Source: Phycisphaerae bacterium (GTDB lineage Bacteria > Planctomycetota > Phycisphaerae > UBA1845 > Fen-1342). From it: a DNA stretch of 64,000 nucleotides. Below the pieces are notes generated by a model. The model was not told the origin of the DNA, did no database searches, and was given only the letters and a program-made list of their open reading frames with translations. The first letter of the stretch is position 1. Each line of letters starts with the position of its first letter. Location of the stretch: contig JANQNU010000043.1 in assembly GCA_028279405.1 (NCBI GenBank), forward strand, positions 47,545-111,544, read 5' to 3'. The translations under genes and the position numbers were made by a program. Of the stretch, positions 35,917 to 43,746 are shown piece by piece.

Positions 35917-37562
35917 CCGAACGTATGCGCTCGACCGAAGCCATCGTGCGGAACCTCGAGTTGATGCTCGTTCAGGTGCGCAAGCAGCTCGAGCTTACCG
36001 GTCGGTTGCTGGATGAACCGGGGAGCGACCTGGCCAACTCGATCCGCAGCACGGAAGCCTACATCGATACGCAGAAGAGCATGATTGAGAACAGTTGTTT
36101 CGAGCTGGTGCACCGCGCCGAGGGTACGCGCCAGGTCGATGAAGCCCGAGCGATCGCCATGATCGCCGGCAATCTTGAGCGGATCGCCGACTTCGCCGTC
36201 AACATCACACGTCAGATCGAGCATATCAAGGACCTGGATCTGTTGCGTCGGTTCGATACCGGCTCTTACATCCGACTGCTGCTGGACGGGATCGATGCGA
36301 TCCCCGCCGCGCTCGACGCCCACGATTCCGCCGCTGCGTTGCGCATCTGCCGCATCGAGGATGAGGTGGATCAACTCTATGGTCGCCACTTCCGCGAAAT
36401 CATCGAGACGCTCCGCAATACGCAGCACGTGGAAGATCCGATGACCACTCTGTTCATCCTGCACTATCTCGAGCGGATGGGCGATGCGCTGCTGAACATC
36501 GGCGAGGCGATTCTCTTCGCGGTGCTCGGCGAGCGTCTCAAGATCCAGCAGTACCGCGTGCTGGACGACGCGCTGGCCGCTTCGCCGGAGATCGCGAACA
36601 CGATCACCAAGGTCGAGCTCGACTCCTTCTGGGGGACACGGTCGGGCGTGCGGGTCGGCATGGCGCAGGATCATCCCGAGGAAGGCACCGACCGCAAGGT
36701 CGTTTTCAAGGAGGGCAGCTCGGAGAAACTCGAACGCGAGAAGGACAGCCTGCAACGCTGGGAGTCGGTCGCACCGGGCCTGGTGCCGAGCGTGGTCGAG
36801 TTCAAGCGCCGCGAGCACGGCGCCGCGATGCTGCTACAGTTTCTGGACGGTGTAACGTTCCAGAGCATCGTGCTCAACGCCGACGCGGTGATGATCCGCA
36901 ACACACTCCAACACATCGAGGAAACGCTCGGGACCATCTGGACGAAGACGCGCACGGCCGTGCCCGTCCCGGCCAGCTTCATCCGCCAGCTTCGCAAGCG
37001 GCTGCCGGATGTCTTTCGATTGCATCCTGAGTTCCGCGGACGGAAGATCGACATCGGCCATCATCGTCTGCCGCGGATCGACGAAATGATCGAAACCGCT
37101 GCCGAGATCGAACGCGAGTTAGCGGCGCCGTTCATGGTATTCAGCCACGGCGACTTCAACGTGGACAACATCATCTGGGACGGATCGGCCCATCGGCTGT
37201 ACTTCGTTGACGTACACCGTTCCGGCGACATGGACTACGTCCAGGACGTCTCCGTCTTCCTGGTCTCCAATTTTCGGCAGCCGGTCTTCGTTCCAGCGAT
37301 CCGTCGGCGAATCGACGGCGTCTGCCTCGAATTCCTGCGATTCGCCCGCCAGTTCGCCCAGCAGCACGATGACGCGCTGTTCGAGGTTCGGCTGGCACTG
37401 GGCTTGATTCGTTCGTTCACCACCTCGACGCGCTTCGAATTGAACCGTAAATTCGCCAGAATGATGTTCCAGCGCGCGACGCTTCTGCTGAATCGCGTGA
37501 CCGACCATCGCGGGCAACCGTGGAGTGCGTTCCGTGTCCCTGAAAACGTCCTCGTCTACTGA
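35913..37562 (+). CDS. PhoU-like domain fused to an aminoglycoside-phosphotransferase-like kinase
   Basis: The product is 549 residues. Residues about 1-215 are helical with PhoU features (AIVRNLELMLVQVRKQLELTGRLL, AGNLERIADFAVNITRQIEHI, LHYLERMGDALLNIGEAILF). Residues about 245-530 are a small-molecule kinase domain: VVFKEGSSEKLEREKDSLQRW (Lys/Glu), and the catalytic HGDFNVDN at 412-419 followed by LYFVDVHRSGDMDYVQDVS with the metal Asp. PhoU domains bind metal clusters and regulate phosphate uptake; kinases of this fold phosphorylate small molecules or proteins. I know of few such fusions. It starts within the stop of the amphi-Trp gene and ends 29 nt inside the ATP-grasp gene. Confidence 0.78.
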   Translation: MTERMRSTEAIVRNLELMLVQVRKQLELTGRLLDEPGSDLANSIRSTEAYIDTQKSMIENSCFELVHRAEGTRQVDEARAIAMIAGNLERIADFAVNITRQIEHIKDLDLLRRFDTGSYIRLLLDGIDAIPAALDAHDSAAALRICRIEDEVDQLYGRHFREIIETLRNTQHVEDPMTTLFILHYLERMGDALLNIGEAILFAVLGERLKIQQYRVLDDALAASPEIANTITKVELDSFWGTRSGVRVGMAQDHPEEGTDRKVVFKEGSSEKLEREKDSLQRWESVAPGLVPSVVEFKRREHGAAMLLQFLDGVTFQSIVLNADAVMIRNTLQHIEETLGTIWTKTRTAVPVPASFIRQLRKRLPDVFRLHPEFRGRKIDIGHHRLPRIDEMIETAAEIERELAAPFMVFSHGDFNVDNIIWDGSAHRLYFVDVHRSGDMDYVQDVSVFLVSNFRQPVFVPAIRRRIDGVCLEFLRFARQFAQQHDDALFEVRLALGLIRSFTTSTRFELNRKFARMMFQRATLLLNRVTDHRGQPWSAFRVPENVLVY

Positions 37563-38472
37563 CGCCGCCAAAAACCCGAACACCGGCACGCTGCGGATCG
37601 GCGTCGTCGGGCTCACCGACGGCTGGTCCAGTCGGCAACTGGCCGATGCCGTCGCGCGCCAGACGGGTTGGAGGCTGCTGGTCGATATCTCGCTGCTGTC
37701 GGCGGACCTCGCACGGGGCCGGGTGCAATACGACGGAATTGAGCTGGCCGAGTTGGACGCCCTGATCGTCAAGAAGCTCGGCAAGGTGTACACCCCGGCC
37801 ATGCTCGACCGCCTCGAACTGCTCCGCTACCTCGAACAGCACGGCGTTCGCATCTTCTCGCGCACCGACGCCATTCAGCGGCTGCTGAATCGGCTCGCGT
37901 GCACCGTCACCCTGCGGTCCCACGAGATTCCGATGCCGGAGACGGTCATCACGGAAGACATCGAAGAAGCACTGTCCGCCGTGGCACGGTTCGGTCGCGC
38001 GGTCTTCAAGCCGTTGTTCACCTCGAAGGCCCGAGGGATGCTGATCATCGAGCACGACCGCGAACCCCGAGCGGCGGTCGAGGGATTCCGGGCAGCGGGC
38101 AATCAGGTCTTTTATATCCAGCGTATGGTCAATCTTCCCGGCCGTGATATGGGTATCGCGTTTCTCGGCGGGCGTTACCTGGCGGCATATGCACGCGTCG
38201 CGCGCGGTCACAACTGGAACACGACCACTCACAGCGGCGGGCGCTACGAGCGCTGCGAGCCCGCGCCCGAGATTATCGCGCTCGCCGAACGGGCCCAGGC
38301 ACTGTTCGGGCTCGACTTCACCTGTGTCGATGTGGCCGAGACCGACGACGGCCCGGTTGTGTTCGAGGTGTCGGCATTTGGCGGGTTTCGCGGACTGCAG
38401 GAGGCCTGCGGCGTCGATGCCGCGGGGCGCTACGCGGAGTATGTCGTGCGAAAGCTGACCGATGAACGCTGA
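37534..38472 (+). CDS. ATP-grasp enzyme of GAK type (RimK-like)
   Basis: The product is 312 residues from the GTG at 37534 (GGAG eight bases before); a GTG nine bases upstream is possible. It has the ATP-grasp layout of a preATP domain (LRIGVVGLTDGWSS), a central nucleotide-binding part (RFGRAVFKPLFTSKARGM, QVFYIQRMVNLPGRDMGIAFLGGRY) and the metal site CVDVAETDDGPVVFEVSAFGGFRG. RimK-like enzymes join a carboxyl phosphate to an amine, adding amino acids to a protein or building a peptide; the substrate is unknown here. The stop overlaps the ATG of the HprK-like gene by 11 nt. Confidence 0.82.
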   Translation: MSLKTSSSTDAAKNPNTGTLRIGVVGLTDGWSSRQLADAVARQTGWRLLVDISLLSADLARGRVQYDGIELAELDALIVKKLGKVYTPAMLDRLELLRYLEQHGVRIFSRTDAIQRLLNRLACTVTLRSHEIPMPETVITEDIEEALSAVARFGRAVFKPLFTSKARGMLIIEHDREPRAAVEGFRAAGNQVFYIQRMVNLPGRDMGIAFLGGRYLAAYARVARGHNWNTTTHSGGRYERCEPAPEIIALAERAQALFGLDFTCVDVAETDDGPVVFEVSAFGGFRGLQEACGVDAAGRYAEYVVRKLTDER

Positions 38473-39541
38473 GCCCTCGCTGCGCGCACACCTCGATTAC
38501 TTCGCCCGACGAGCGCCCCTGGTGGCCGAACACGTCATCCGCGTAGCCGATTGCCGCATCCGAATCCACACGAGCGATCGGGCCCTGTTCGAGATGACCC
38601 GCCACTACTTCCGGAGCTTCCGAACGACTGACGCCACGGAGCCGATGGACATCACCGTAAGCGTTCACGAAATGCCCACTCCGGAACTCGACCTCGATTT
38701 CGTGGTTCACCCGCCGGGCCCGGGAAAGACGCGCATCAAGGACGAGTACGTGAACTTCGTTGACGGCCGCCTGCTGCGCAAGCGTCAGACTGGAGTTCAC
38801 ATGCTCTTCGGGCCGGCGGGCAACGCGGTAGTTGGCGCTTGCCGTCAGAACATCAACCAGGTCGTCAACTTCATCAACAACCGGTTCATTCAGTGGCAGG
38901 TGGACCGCGGCTATCTGCTGACGCACGCCGCCGGCGTCGCGCAAGGTGACCGGGGCCTGCTGCTCGCCGGGGTCTCCGGTCGTGGCAAGTCGACGCTCGC
39001 GATGCACCTGCTCTCGGAAGGCATGGATTTCGTCAGCAACGACCGTCTACTGGTGAAACGTTCGCCGGACGGCCTCGAAGCGCTCGGTGTACCCAAGTTT
39101 CCGCGCGTCAACCCCGGCACGATCGTGCACAACACGCACCTGCACCCGTTGCTGCCGAGCGAGCAACGCGCGCAGTTGGCCGGAATGTCCCGAACGCAAT
39201 TATGGGAACTCGAGCAAAAGCACGATGTCGACGTGGTCGAGTTGTTCGGACCGGACCGTTTTCGGATCCGAACGGACTTGCAGGGCCTGTTCATTCTCTC
39301 CTGGCAGCGCGGCGATGAGCCGTTCCGCGCCGTCCCGGCCGACCTGTCCGCGCGACGGGACCTGCTGCAGGCGCTGATGAAGCCGGTCGGCGCACATTAC
39401 TATGCCGGGCTCGACGCGGTCGAGCCGGACGCATCACCGACGCGATATCTGCGCGAACTGGACGCGTGCCCCTGCCACGAGCTCACCGGCGGGATTGATT
39501 TCGCGGCAGCGGTCGAAGCCTGCCGCGCTGCGCTGGCATAA
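38462..39541 (+). CDS. HprK-related kinase (HprK-rel-B type), GAK-type operon
   Basis: The product is 359 residues. The P-loop GVSGRGKST is at 170-178, with LLTHAAGVAQGDRGLLLAG before it and DFVSNDRLLVKR after it, the HPr kinase-like arrangement. Known HprK phosphorylates a serine on HPr; these relatives lack an HPr partner nearby and the true target is unknown. The N-terminal 100 residues are family-specific. It closes the five-gene operon, directly after the ATP-grasp gene. Confidence 0.82.
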   Translation: MNAEPSLRAHLDYFARRAPLVAEHVIRVADCRIRIHTSDRALFEMTRHYFRSFRTTDATEPMDITVSVHEMPTPELDLDFVVHPPGPGKTRIKDEYVNFVDGRLLRKRQTGVHMLFGPAGNAVVGACRQNINQVVNFINNRFIQWQVDRGYLLTHAAGVAQGDRGLLLAGVSGRGKSTLAMHLLSEGMDFVSNDRLLVKRSPDGLEALGVPKFPRVNPGTIVHNTHLHPLLPSEQRAQLAGMSRTQLWELEQKHDVDVVELFGPDRFRIRTDLQGLFILSWQRGDEPFRAVPADLSARRDLLQALMKPVGAHYYAGLDAVEPDASPTRYLRELDACPCHELTGGIDFAAAVEACRAALA

Positions 39542-39587
39542 CCAGCCACAGGCAAGCTCCAATGCGAGGCAGCGCAGCCGTCCGCGC

Positions 39588-39761
39588 CTATCCCAGTCCG
39601 TTGTCGACCAGCGCCTCGTCGAGGGCCGTCCCGACCGCCTGAACGAGCTGGGCGGAGACCGCGTTGAAGACCTGAATCCCCAGGTCCGCAAGGCACGTGT
39701 TGAGCTGAAACAACGTGGCCCCCGAGATGAGCGCCAGCGCCAGCCACTTCTTCCGGATCAT
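39588..39761 (-). CDS. Small exported protein
   Basis: The product is 57 residues: a signal peptide with a basic start (MIRKKWLALALISGATLFQLNTC) and a short remainder (LADLGIQVFNAVSAQLVQAVGTALDEAL). LFQLNTC could be a lipobox-like cleavage site at Cys23. The ATG at 39761 has GGAAGGTGG before it. It is convergent with the HprK-like gene. Similar short exported proteins are common in planctomycetes as far as I recall; the function is unknown. Confidence 0.55.
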   Translation of the reverse strand: MIRKKWLALALISGATLFQLNTCLADLGIQVFNAVSAQLVQAVGTALDEALVDNGLG

Positions 39762-40184
39762 CCTGACCACCTTCCGTGAATGGGCATTCGCGTCACACTG
39801 CACCAGTGCGGTTGGGTCGAATTGTAGCGTCCTTGCGCGCCGTGGCGCATTGGCACAAATCGCTTGAGCGGACCTCGCCGACCGGGGTGCATTGCATTCA
39901 CATTCAAAACATCGGTCGGGGGCCCGGGAGAGCTGATGCCGTAACCATGAACAGGGGTCCGCTGACGATGGAACCCGCAATGGCAACGAAGCGCATCACG
40001 ACTGAGGGTGATCGATGTTCGTATAATGTTAGTACTCACTGAGGGTTGACCGAGCGTTCACCCAGACGTGGTTGCAGGTCCCTACCGCTACTAGCAGTGA
40101 CTATGCGATTCGTGGACTACAATAGGTTGTATGCCCTTGCGGGCCAACGTGTTATGGACAAACGGGGAATGTCGGTGATTTTCT

Positions 40185-40213
40185 TTGACGCATACTATAT
40201 GTTGGGGTATATT
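40185..40213 (+). promoter_or_regulatory. Promoter of the ribonucleotide reductase gene
   Basis: TTGACG at 40185-40190 and TATATT at 40208-40213 are spaced by 17 bases, so the transcript would start near 40220. This gives a leader of about 115 bases. The rest of 39762-40184 shows no gene that I accept; it has an isolated TATAAT at 40023-40028 without a matching -35. Confidence 0.65.
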
Positions 40214-40220
40214 CAGCCGT

Positions 40221-40256
40221 TGCCCCCAATATTCGGCGAAACCGTGATTGGGGGCA
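40221..40256 (+). promoter_or_regulatory. 5' leader hairpin of the ribonucleotide reductase mRNA
   Basis: TGCCCCCAAT (40221-40230) pairs perfectly with ATTGGGGGCA (40247-40256), ten base pairs, with CGG/CCG inside the loop forming an inner stem. It starts at the predicted transcript 5' end and is followed by CTTTTG. It could protect the mRNA or act as an attenuator. No cobalamin-riboswitch box is visible before the start codon. Confidence 0.6.
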
Positions 40257-40335
40257 CTTTTGTCGACGGTGCCTGCGGTCTTTTCAGGGTGCGCAGGGCT
40301 CATTTTCACGTCTTTTTCGCGGAGGAGAGTTAAGG

Positions 40336-43209
40336 ATGACGATCCTGGCCGATCATGCCGCCGATAGCACGATGAACTATCCCGAACCATTGCTGACATC
40401 GAACGCGAAGACGGTGCTTGCGGCTCGCTACCTCAAAAAAAATGAGGCCGCCGAATGCACGGAGACGCCTCGCGATTTGTTCATGCGCGTCGCGAAGACG
40501 ATTGCTGACGTCGAGACCCGTTATGGTGGAACGGAGACGCACCGCGCACATTGGCAGGAGCGCTTTTATCGCTTGATGGCGACCAATGAGTTCATGCCGA
40601 ACTCTCCGACGCTGATGAACGCCGGCCGGGAGATGGGCATGCTCAGTGCATGCTTCGTGTTGCCCGTGCGGGATTCCGTGACGGACATCTTCGACAGCAT
40701 CAAGCATACCGCGTTGATCCAGAAGGCTGGCGGCGGAACGGGTTTCGCGTTTGATGAGTTGCGGCCGACCGGCGATTACATCGCGAGCAGCGGCGGCACG
40801 ACCAGCGGGCCGATCACCTTCTGGCGCGCGTTCAGCGAGGCGACCAACGCGATCCAGCAGGGTGCGTTCCGTCGGGGCGCGAACATGGGCATGATGTACA
40901 TTCATCATCCCGACATCCTGAAGTTCCTGCACGCCAAGCAGGATCTGTCGCAGTTCACGAACTACAACATCTCGGTGAAGGTGACCGACACGTGGATGCA
41001 CGAATATGATGCCGACCCTGACGCGCCGCACGTCGTCCGCAACCCGCGAACCGGCAAGGCTTCCCTGATCCCCAAGGACGTCGATGTCTGGGAGTACGAC
41101 GTCCGCAGCCTGATCGATATCGACTGCGTGGAACCCGTGGCGGAAGGGGCGCGGGAGGCGTACTACACGACGCCGGCGCTGACGGGCGCGATCCCCGCCG
41201 AGCATGTGGGCAAGGTCTACACCAAGCGCGACATCTGGGACATCATCATCCAGAACGCCTGGCAGACAGGCGAGCCTGGGGTGGTGTTCATCGACCGCAT
41301 CAACGAGGCCAACCCGACCCCACACGTCGGCCGGATCGAGGCGACGAACCCGTGCGGCGAACAACCGTTATTGCCTTATGAGGCGTGCAACCTCGGCAGC
41401 GTCAACCTGGGCCTCTTCGTGCGTAACCCTTGCACGCCGGAGGCGCAAGTCGACTGGGACGCGCTACGTACATGCGTGCACGACTCGACGCGCTTCCTTG
41501 ACAATGTGATCGATGCCAACAACTACCCGTTGGCCGAGATCGATAACGTCTGCAAGGCCAATCGTAAGATCGGCATCGGGATCATGGGCTTTGCTGACGC
41601 GCTCTACAAGCTTGGCGTCGCGTACAACAGCGATACCGGCGTCACGTGGGGCGAGCGGTTCATGAAGTTCGTCAACGATGAGGCGCATGTTTGCAGCGAG
41701 CAGTTGGCCCGCGAACGCGGCTGCTTCCCGAACTGGAAGGGCAGTCTCTGGCAGACGAAGTACAACCGGCTGATGCGCAACGCCGCGGTCACGACGGTAG
41801 CGCCGACGGGCACGATCAGCATCATCGCCAACTGCTCCGGCGGAATCGAGCCAATGTTCTCGCTCGCGTTCGTGCGAAATGTGCTCCGTGGCCAGAAAGA
41901 GGGCCAGAAGCCGCTCATCGAGGTCAATGAAACGTTCCGCACGATCGCCGACCAGCGCGGATTCCTGAGCGACGAGTTGCTCGAGCGCCTGGCCCGCGAA
42001 GGAACGCTGGCGCACCTCGACGGAATCCCCGAGGATATCCGCCAGGTGTTCGTCTGCGCCCACGACATCACGCCGGAATGGCATATGAAGATGCAGGCTG
42101 CGTTCCAGCGACACTGTGACGCGTCGATCAGCAAGACGATCAACTTCCCGAACGCCGCGACGCGCGACGACGTCGAGCAGATCTACCGCCTCGCGTTCGA
42201 GATGGAGTGCAAAGGCGTCACGGTCTATCGCGACGGTTGTCGCGACTTTCAGCCGATGGCGCTCAAGAAGGATGAAAAGGACGGCAAGTCCGCCAAGACG
42301 GAGCAGCCGGCAGCAGAGACCGCGACGCCTGCACCGCCAGCCGAGCCGGCGCCGCCGACCGTGACGCGGATCGACCCGCTCGACTTGCCCGAGATCGTCA
42401 GTGGCCTGCGGATCCGACAGATGACGCCGTTCGGCAACATGCACGTGAAGATCACCGTCGACCCACGGCAGGAGCGCGAGTTGGAAGTCTTTGCCCAACT
42501 CGGTAAAGGCGGCGACGTCGCGACCAGCGACCTCGAGGGTATTTGCCGGATGATCTCGTTGTGGCTTCGGTCCGGCGGATCGCTACTGCATGTCATCAAG
42601 CAGCTCGAAGGTATCGGCTCGTCGCTGCAATTGCCCACCCGTGCGGGACGAATCATGTCCCTGCCGGACGGCTTGGCGTGCGCTTTGAAGAAGTATCTCA
42701 AGGCAAAGGAGCGATTCGGCCTGCGTCCGCTGCTGCTCGGTGACATCGATCCGTCCGACGTCGACCATAATCGTCCGCCGCACACGGGCGCGAACGTTCC
42801 GCTCGATCGGCCGGCGTCGCGGCAAGATTCTGCCGTCGCGAACAATGGCGGCAACGGGAACCGTCTGGCGGAAAACGGCGCAAACGGCACCAACAACGCC
42901 CTGAACGGCGGCAATGGCCACAGTAACGGCAACGGTGGGTCGGCGCTCCAGAACCGCATCGAAGCAGTCGTGACGAACGCGCCCGAAACGCGCGTCGCGG
43001 GCACCGCCGCTTCCGCAAGCGTGCAGAGCGCAACGCCGAGCACACCTGCCGGTGCGGCGCCGACGGCAGTCGCAACCGTGATCGGGTCCGTGCGTCACAG
43101 CCACGACGCGGCGACGCACTTCAAACTGAAGTGCCCCGAGTGCCAGGCGGAGATCGCGCGCCAGGAAGGCTGCCTCAAGTGCCATAGCTGCGGCTGGTCG
43201 GCCTGCTAG
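40336..43209 (+). CDS. nrdJ: Adenosylcobalamin-dependent (class II) ribonucleotide reductase
   Basis: The product is 957 residues and makes deoxyribonucleotides using vitamin B12. FMPNSPTLMNAG, AGGGTGFAFDELRP and the active-site NPCGEQPLLPYEACNLGSVNL (Cys340, Glu342) are class II blocks; APTGTISIIANCSGGIEP starts near 489. Residues about 690-790 are a TSCPD-like domain, followed by an Asn/Gly-rich disordered stretch near 835-875. The last 25 residues hold a CPEC and CHSC pair, a zinc ribbon with the C-terminal redox Cys. The start is the ATG at 40336, preceded by GAGGAG about ten bases upstream. There is no NrdR box of standard form. Confidence 0.95.
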   Translation: MTILADHAADSTMNYPEPLLTSNAKTVLAARYLKKNEAAECTETPRDLFMRVAKTIADVETRYGGTETHRAHWQERFYRLMATNEFMPNSPTLMNAGREMGMLSACFVLPVRDSVTDIFDSIKHTALIQKAGGGTGFAFDELRPTGDYIASSGGTTSGPITFWRAFSEATNAIQQGAFRRGANMGMMYIHHPDILKFLHAKQDLSQFTNYNISVKVTDTWMHEYDADPDAPHVVRNPRTGKASLIPKDVDVWEYDVRSLIDIDCVEPVAEGAREAYYTTPALTGAIPAEHVGKVYTKRDIWDIIIQNAWQTGEPGVVFIDRINEANPTPHVGRIEATNPCGEQPLLPYEACNLGSVNLGLFVRNPCTPEAQVDWDALRTCVHDSTRFLDNVIDANNYPLAEIDNVCKANRKIGIGIMGFADALYKLGVAYNSDTGVTWGERFMKFVNDEAHVCSEQLARERGCFPNWKGSLWQTKYNRLMRNAAVTTVAPTGTISIIANCSGGIEPMFSLAFVRNVLRGQKEGQKPLIEVNETFRTIADQRGFLSDELLERLAREGTLAHLDGIPEDIRQVFVCAHDITPEWHMKMQAAFQRHCDASISKTINFPNAATRDDVEQIYRLAFEMECKGVTVYRDGCRDFQPMALKKDEKDGKSAKTEQPAAETATPAPPAEPAPPTVTRIDPLDLPEIVSGLRIRQMTPFGNMHVKITVDPRQERELEVFAQLGKGGDVATSDLEGICRMISLWLRSGGSLLHVIKQLEGIGSSLQLPTRAGRIMSLPDGLACALKKYLKAKERFGLRPLLLGDIDPSDVDHNRPPHTGANVPLDRPASRQDSAVANNGGNGNRLAENGANGTNNALNGGNGHSNGNGGSALQNRIEAVVTNAPETRVAGTAASASVQSATPSTPAGAAPTAVATVIGSVRHSHDAATHFKLKCPECQAEIARQEGCLKCHSCGWSAC

Positions 43210-43277
43210 CCAACTTGGCCGGGCCGACGGGCTTGTCGCAAGCGGCCCGGAAGCCCAAGAACGATCGATTCTCTCCC

Positions 43278-43316
43278 GTCGGCGTCGCGATTCGTTCGCG
43301 GCGCCGACTCTTTTTT
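43278..43316 (+). terminator. Rho-independent terminator of nrdJ
   Basis: A 13-bp stem (43278-43290 with 43296-43308, one G-T wobble) closes a TTCGT loop and is followed by TC and six T. It lies 69 bases after the nrdJ stop. Confidence 0.9.
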
Positions 43317-43338
43317 GGGGGAGGCCGCGCGATTCACG

Positions 43339-43660
43339 GTCGGGTGACACTGGTAGCTTGCTACCAGTGTTCAGGGGATGCAGGGGTCGGCATCGGTGCA
43401 TCCACAATAGCGATTGATCAAGCCGCACGTTCCAAACACTGGCGGACAAGCCGCCAGTGCCACCCGCCGAGCGCATGCGAGGGGGGAGCAAGCTACCTTT
43501 GTGAGGCCCGTGTCTACGCCCCGGGCCACGGCGCGAACCCGACACCAAAGACAACGAGCCCCGAGCGCGAGCGAGGGGACCAAGCGGCGTCTCTGGCTAC
43601 GGCGTCCGTCAACCATATCGAGCGCAGCCGGTGCCCGTCGCTTGCGCTCCGGGCTCGCGT
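43339..43660. repeat. Dispersed hairpin-rich repeat element, copy B
   Basis: This occupies most of the 537-base gap between nrdJ and the glycosidase gene; the first part of that gap is the nrdJ terminator. It begins with a hairpin at 43347-43370 (ACACTGGTAGC / GCTACCAGTGT, TT loop) followed by TTCAGGGG, as in copy A. A second perfect hairpin is CACTGGCGG (43437-43445) with CCGCCAGTG (43451-43459). Then come GGGAGCAAGCTACC, GTGTCTACGCC and GAGCGCGAGCGAGGGG blocks shared with copy A, two of them in the opposite orientation. Confidence 0.6.
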
Positions 43661-43746
43661 TGGCGGCGCCTGGCATAGCACCTCACGGACGTCAGCGCGA
43701 TATACTGCGCGACGTTCGACGGTCATGCAGACAAGGAAGGGAACGC

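Noticed and set aside
40118..40200. NrdR-box pair upstream of nrdJ
   Set aside because: TACAA-N4-TTGTA and CATACTATATG are palindromic, but do not match the NrdR consensus and are about 71 bases apart rather than the usual 31-32.
40046..40333. 95-codon open frame before nrdJ
   Set aside because: It contains the nrdJ promoter and the leader hairpin, and has no plausible Shine-Dalgarno or family character.
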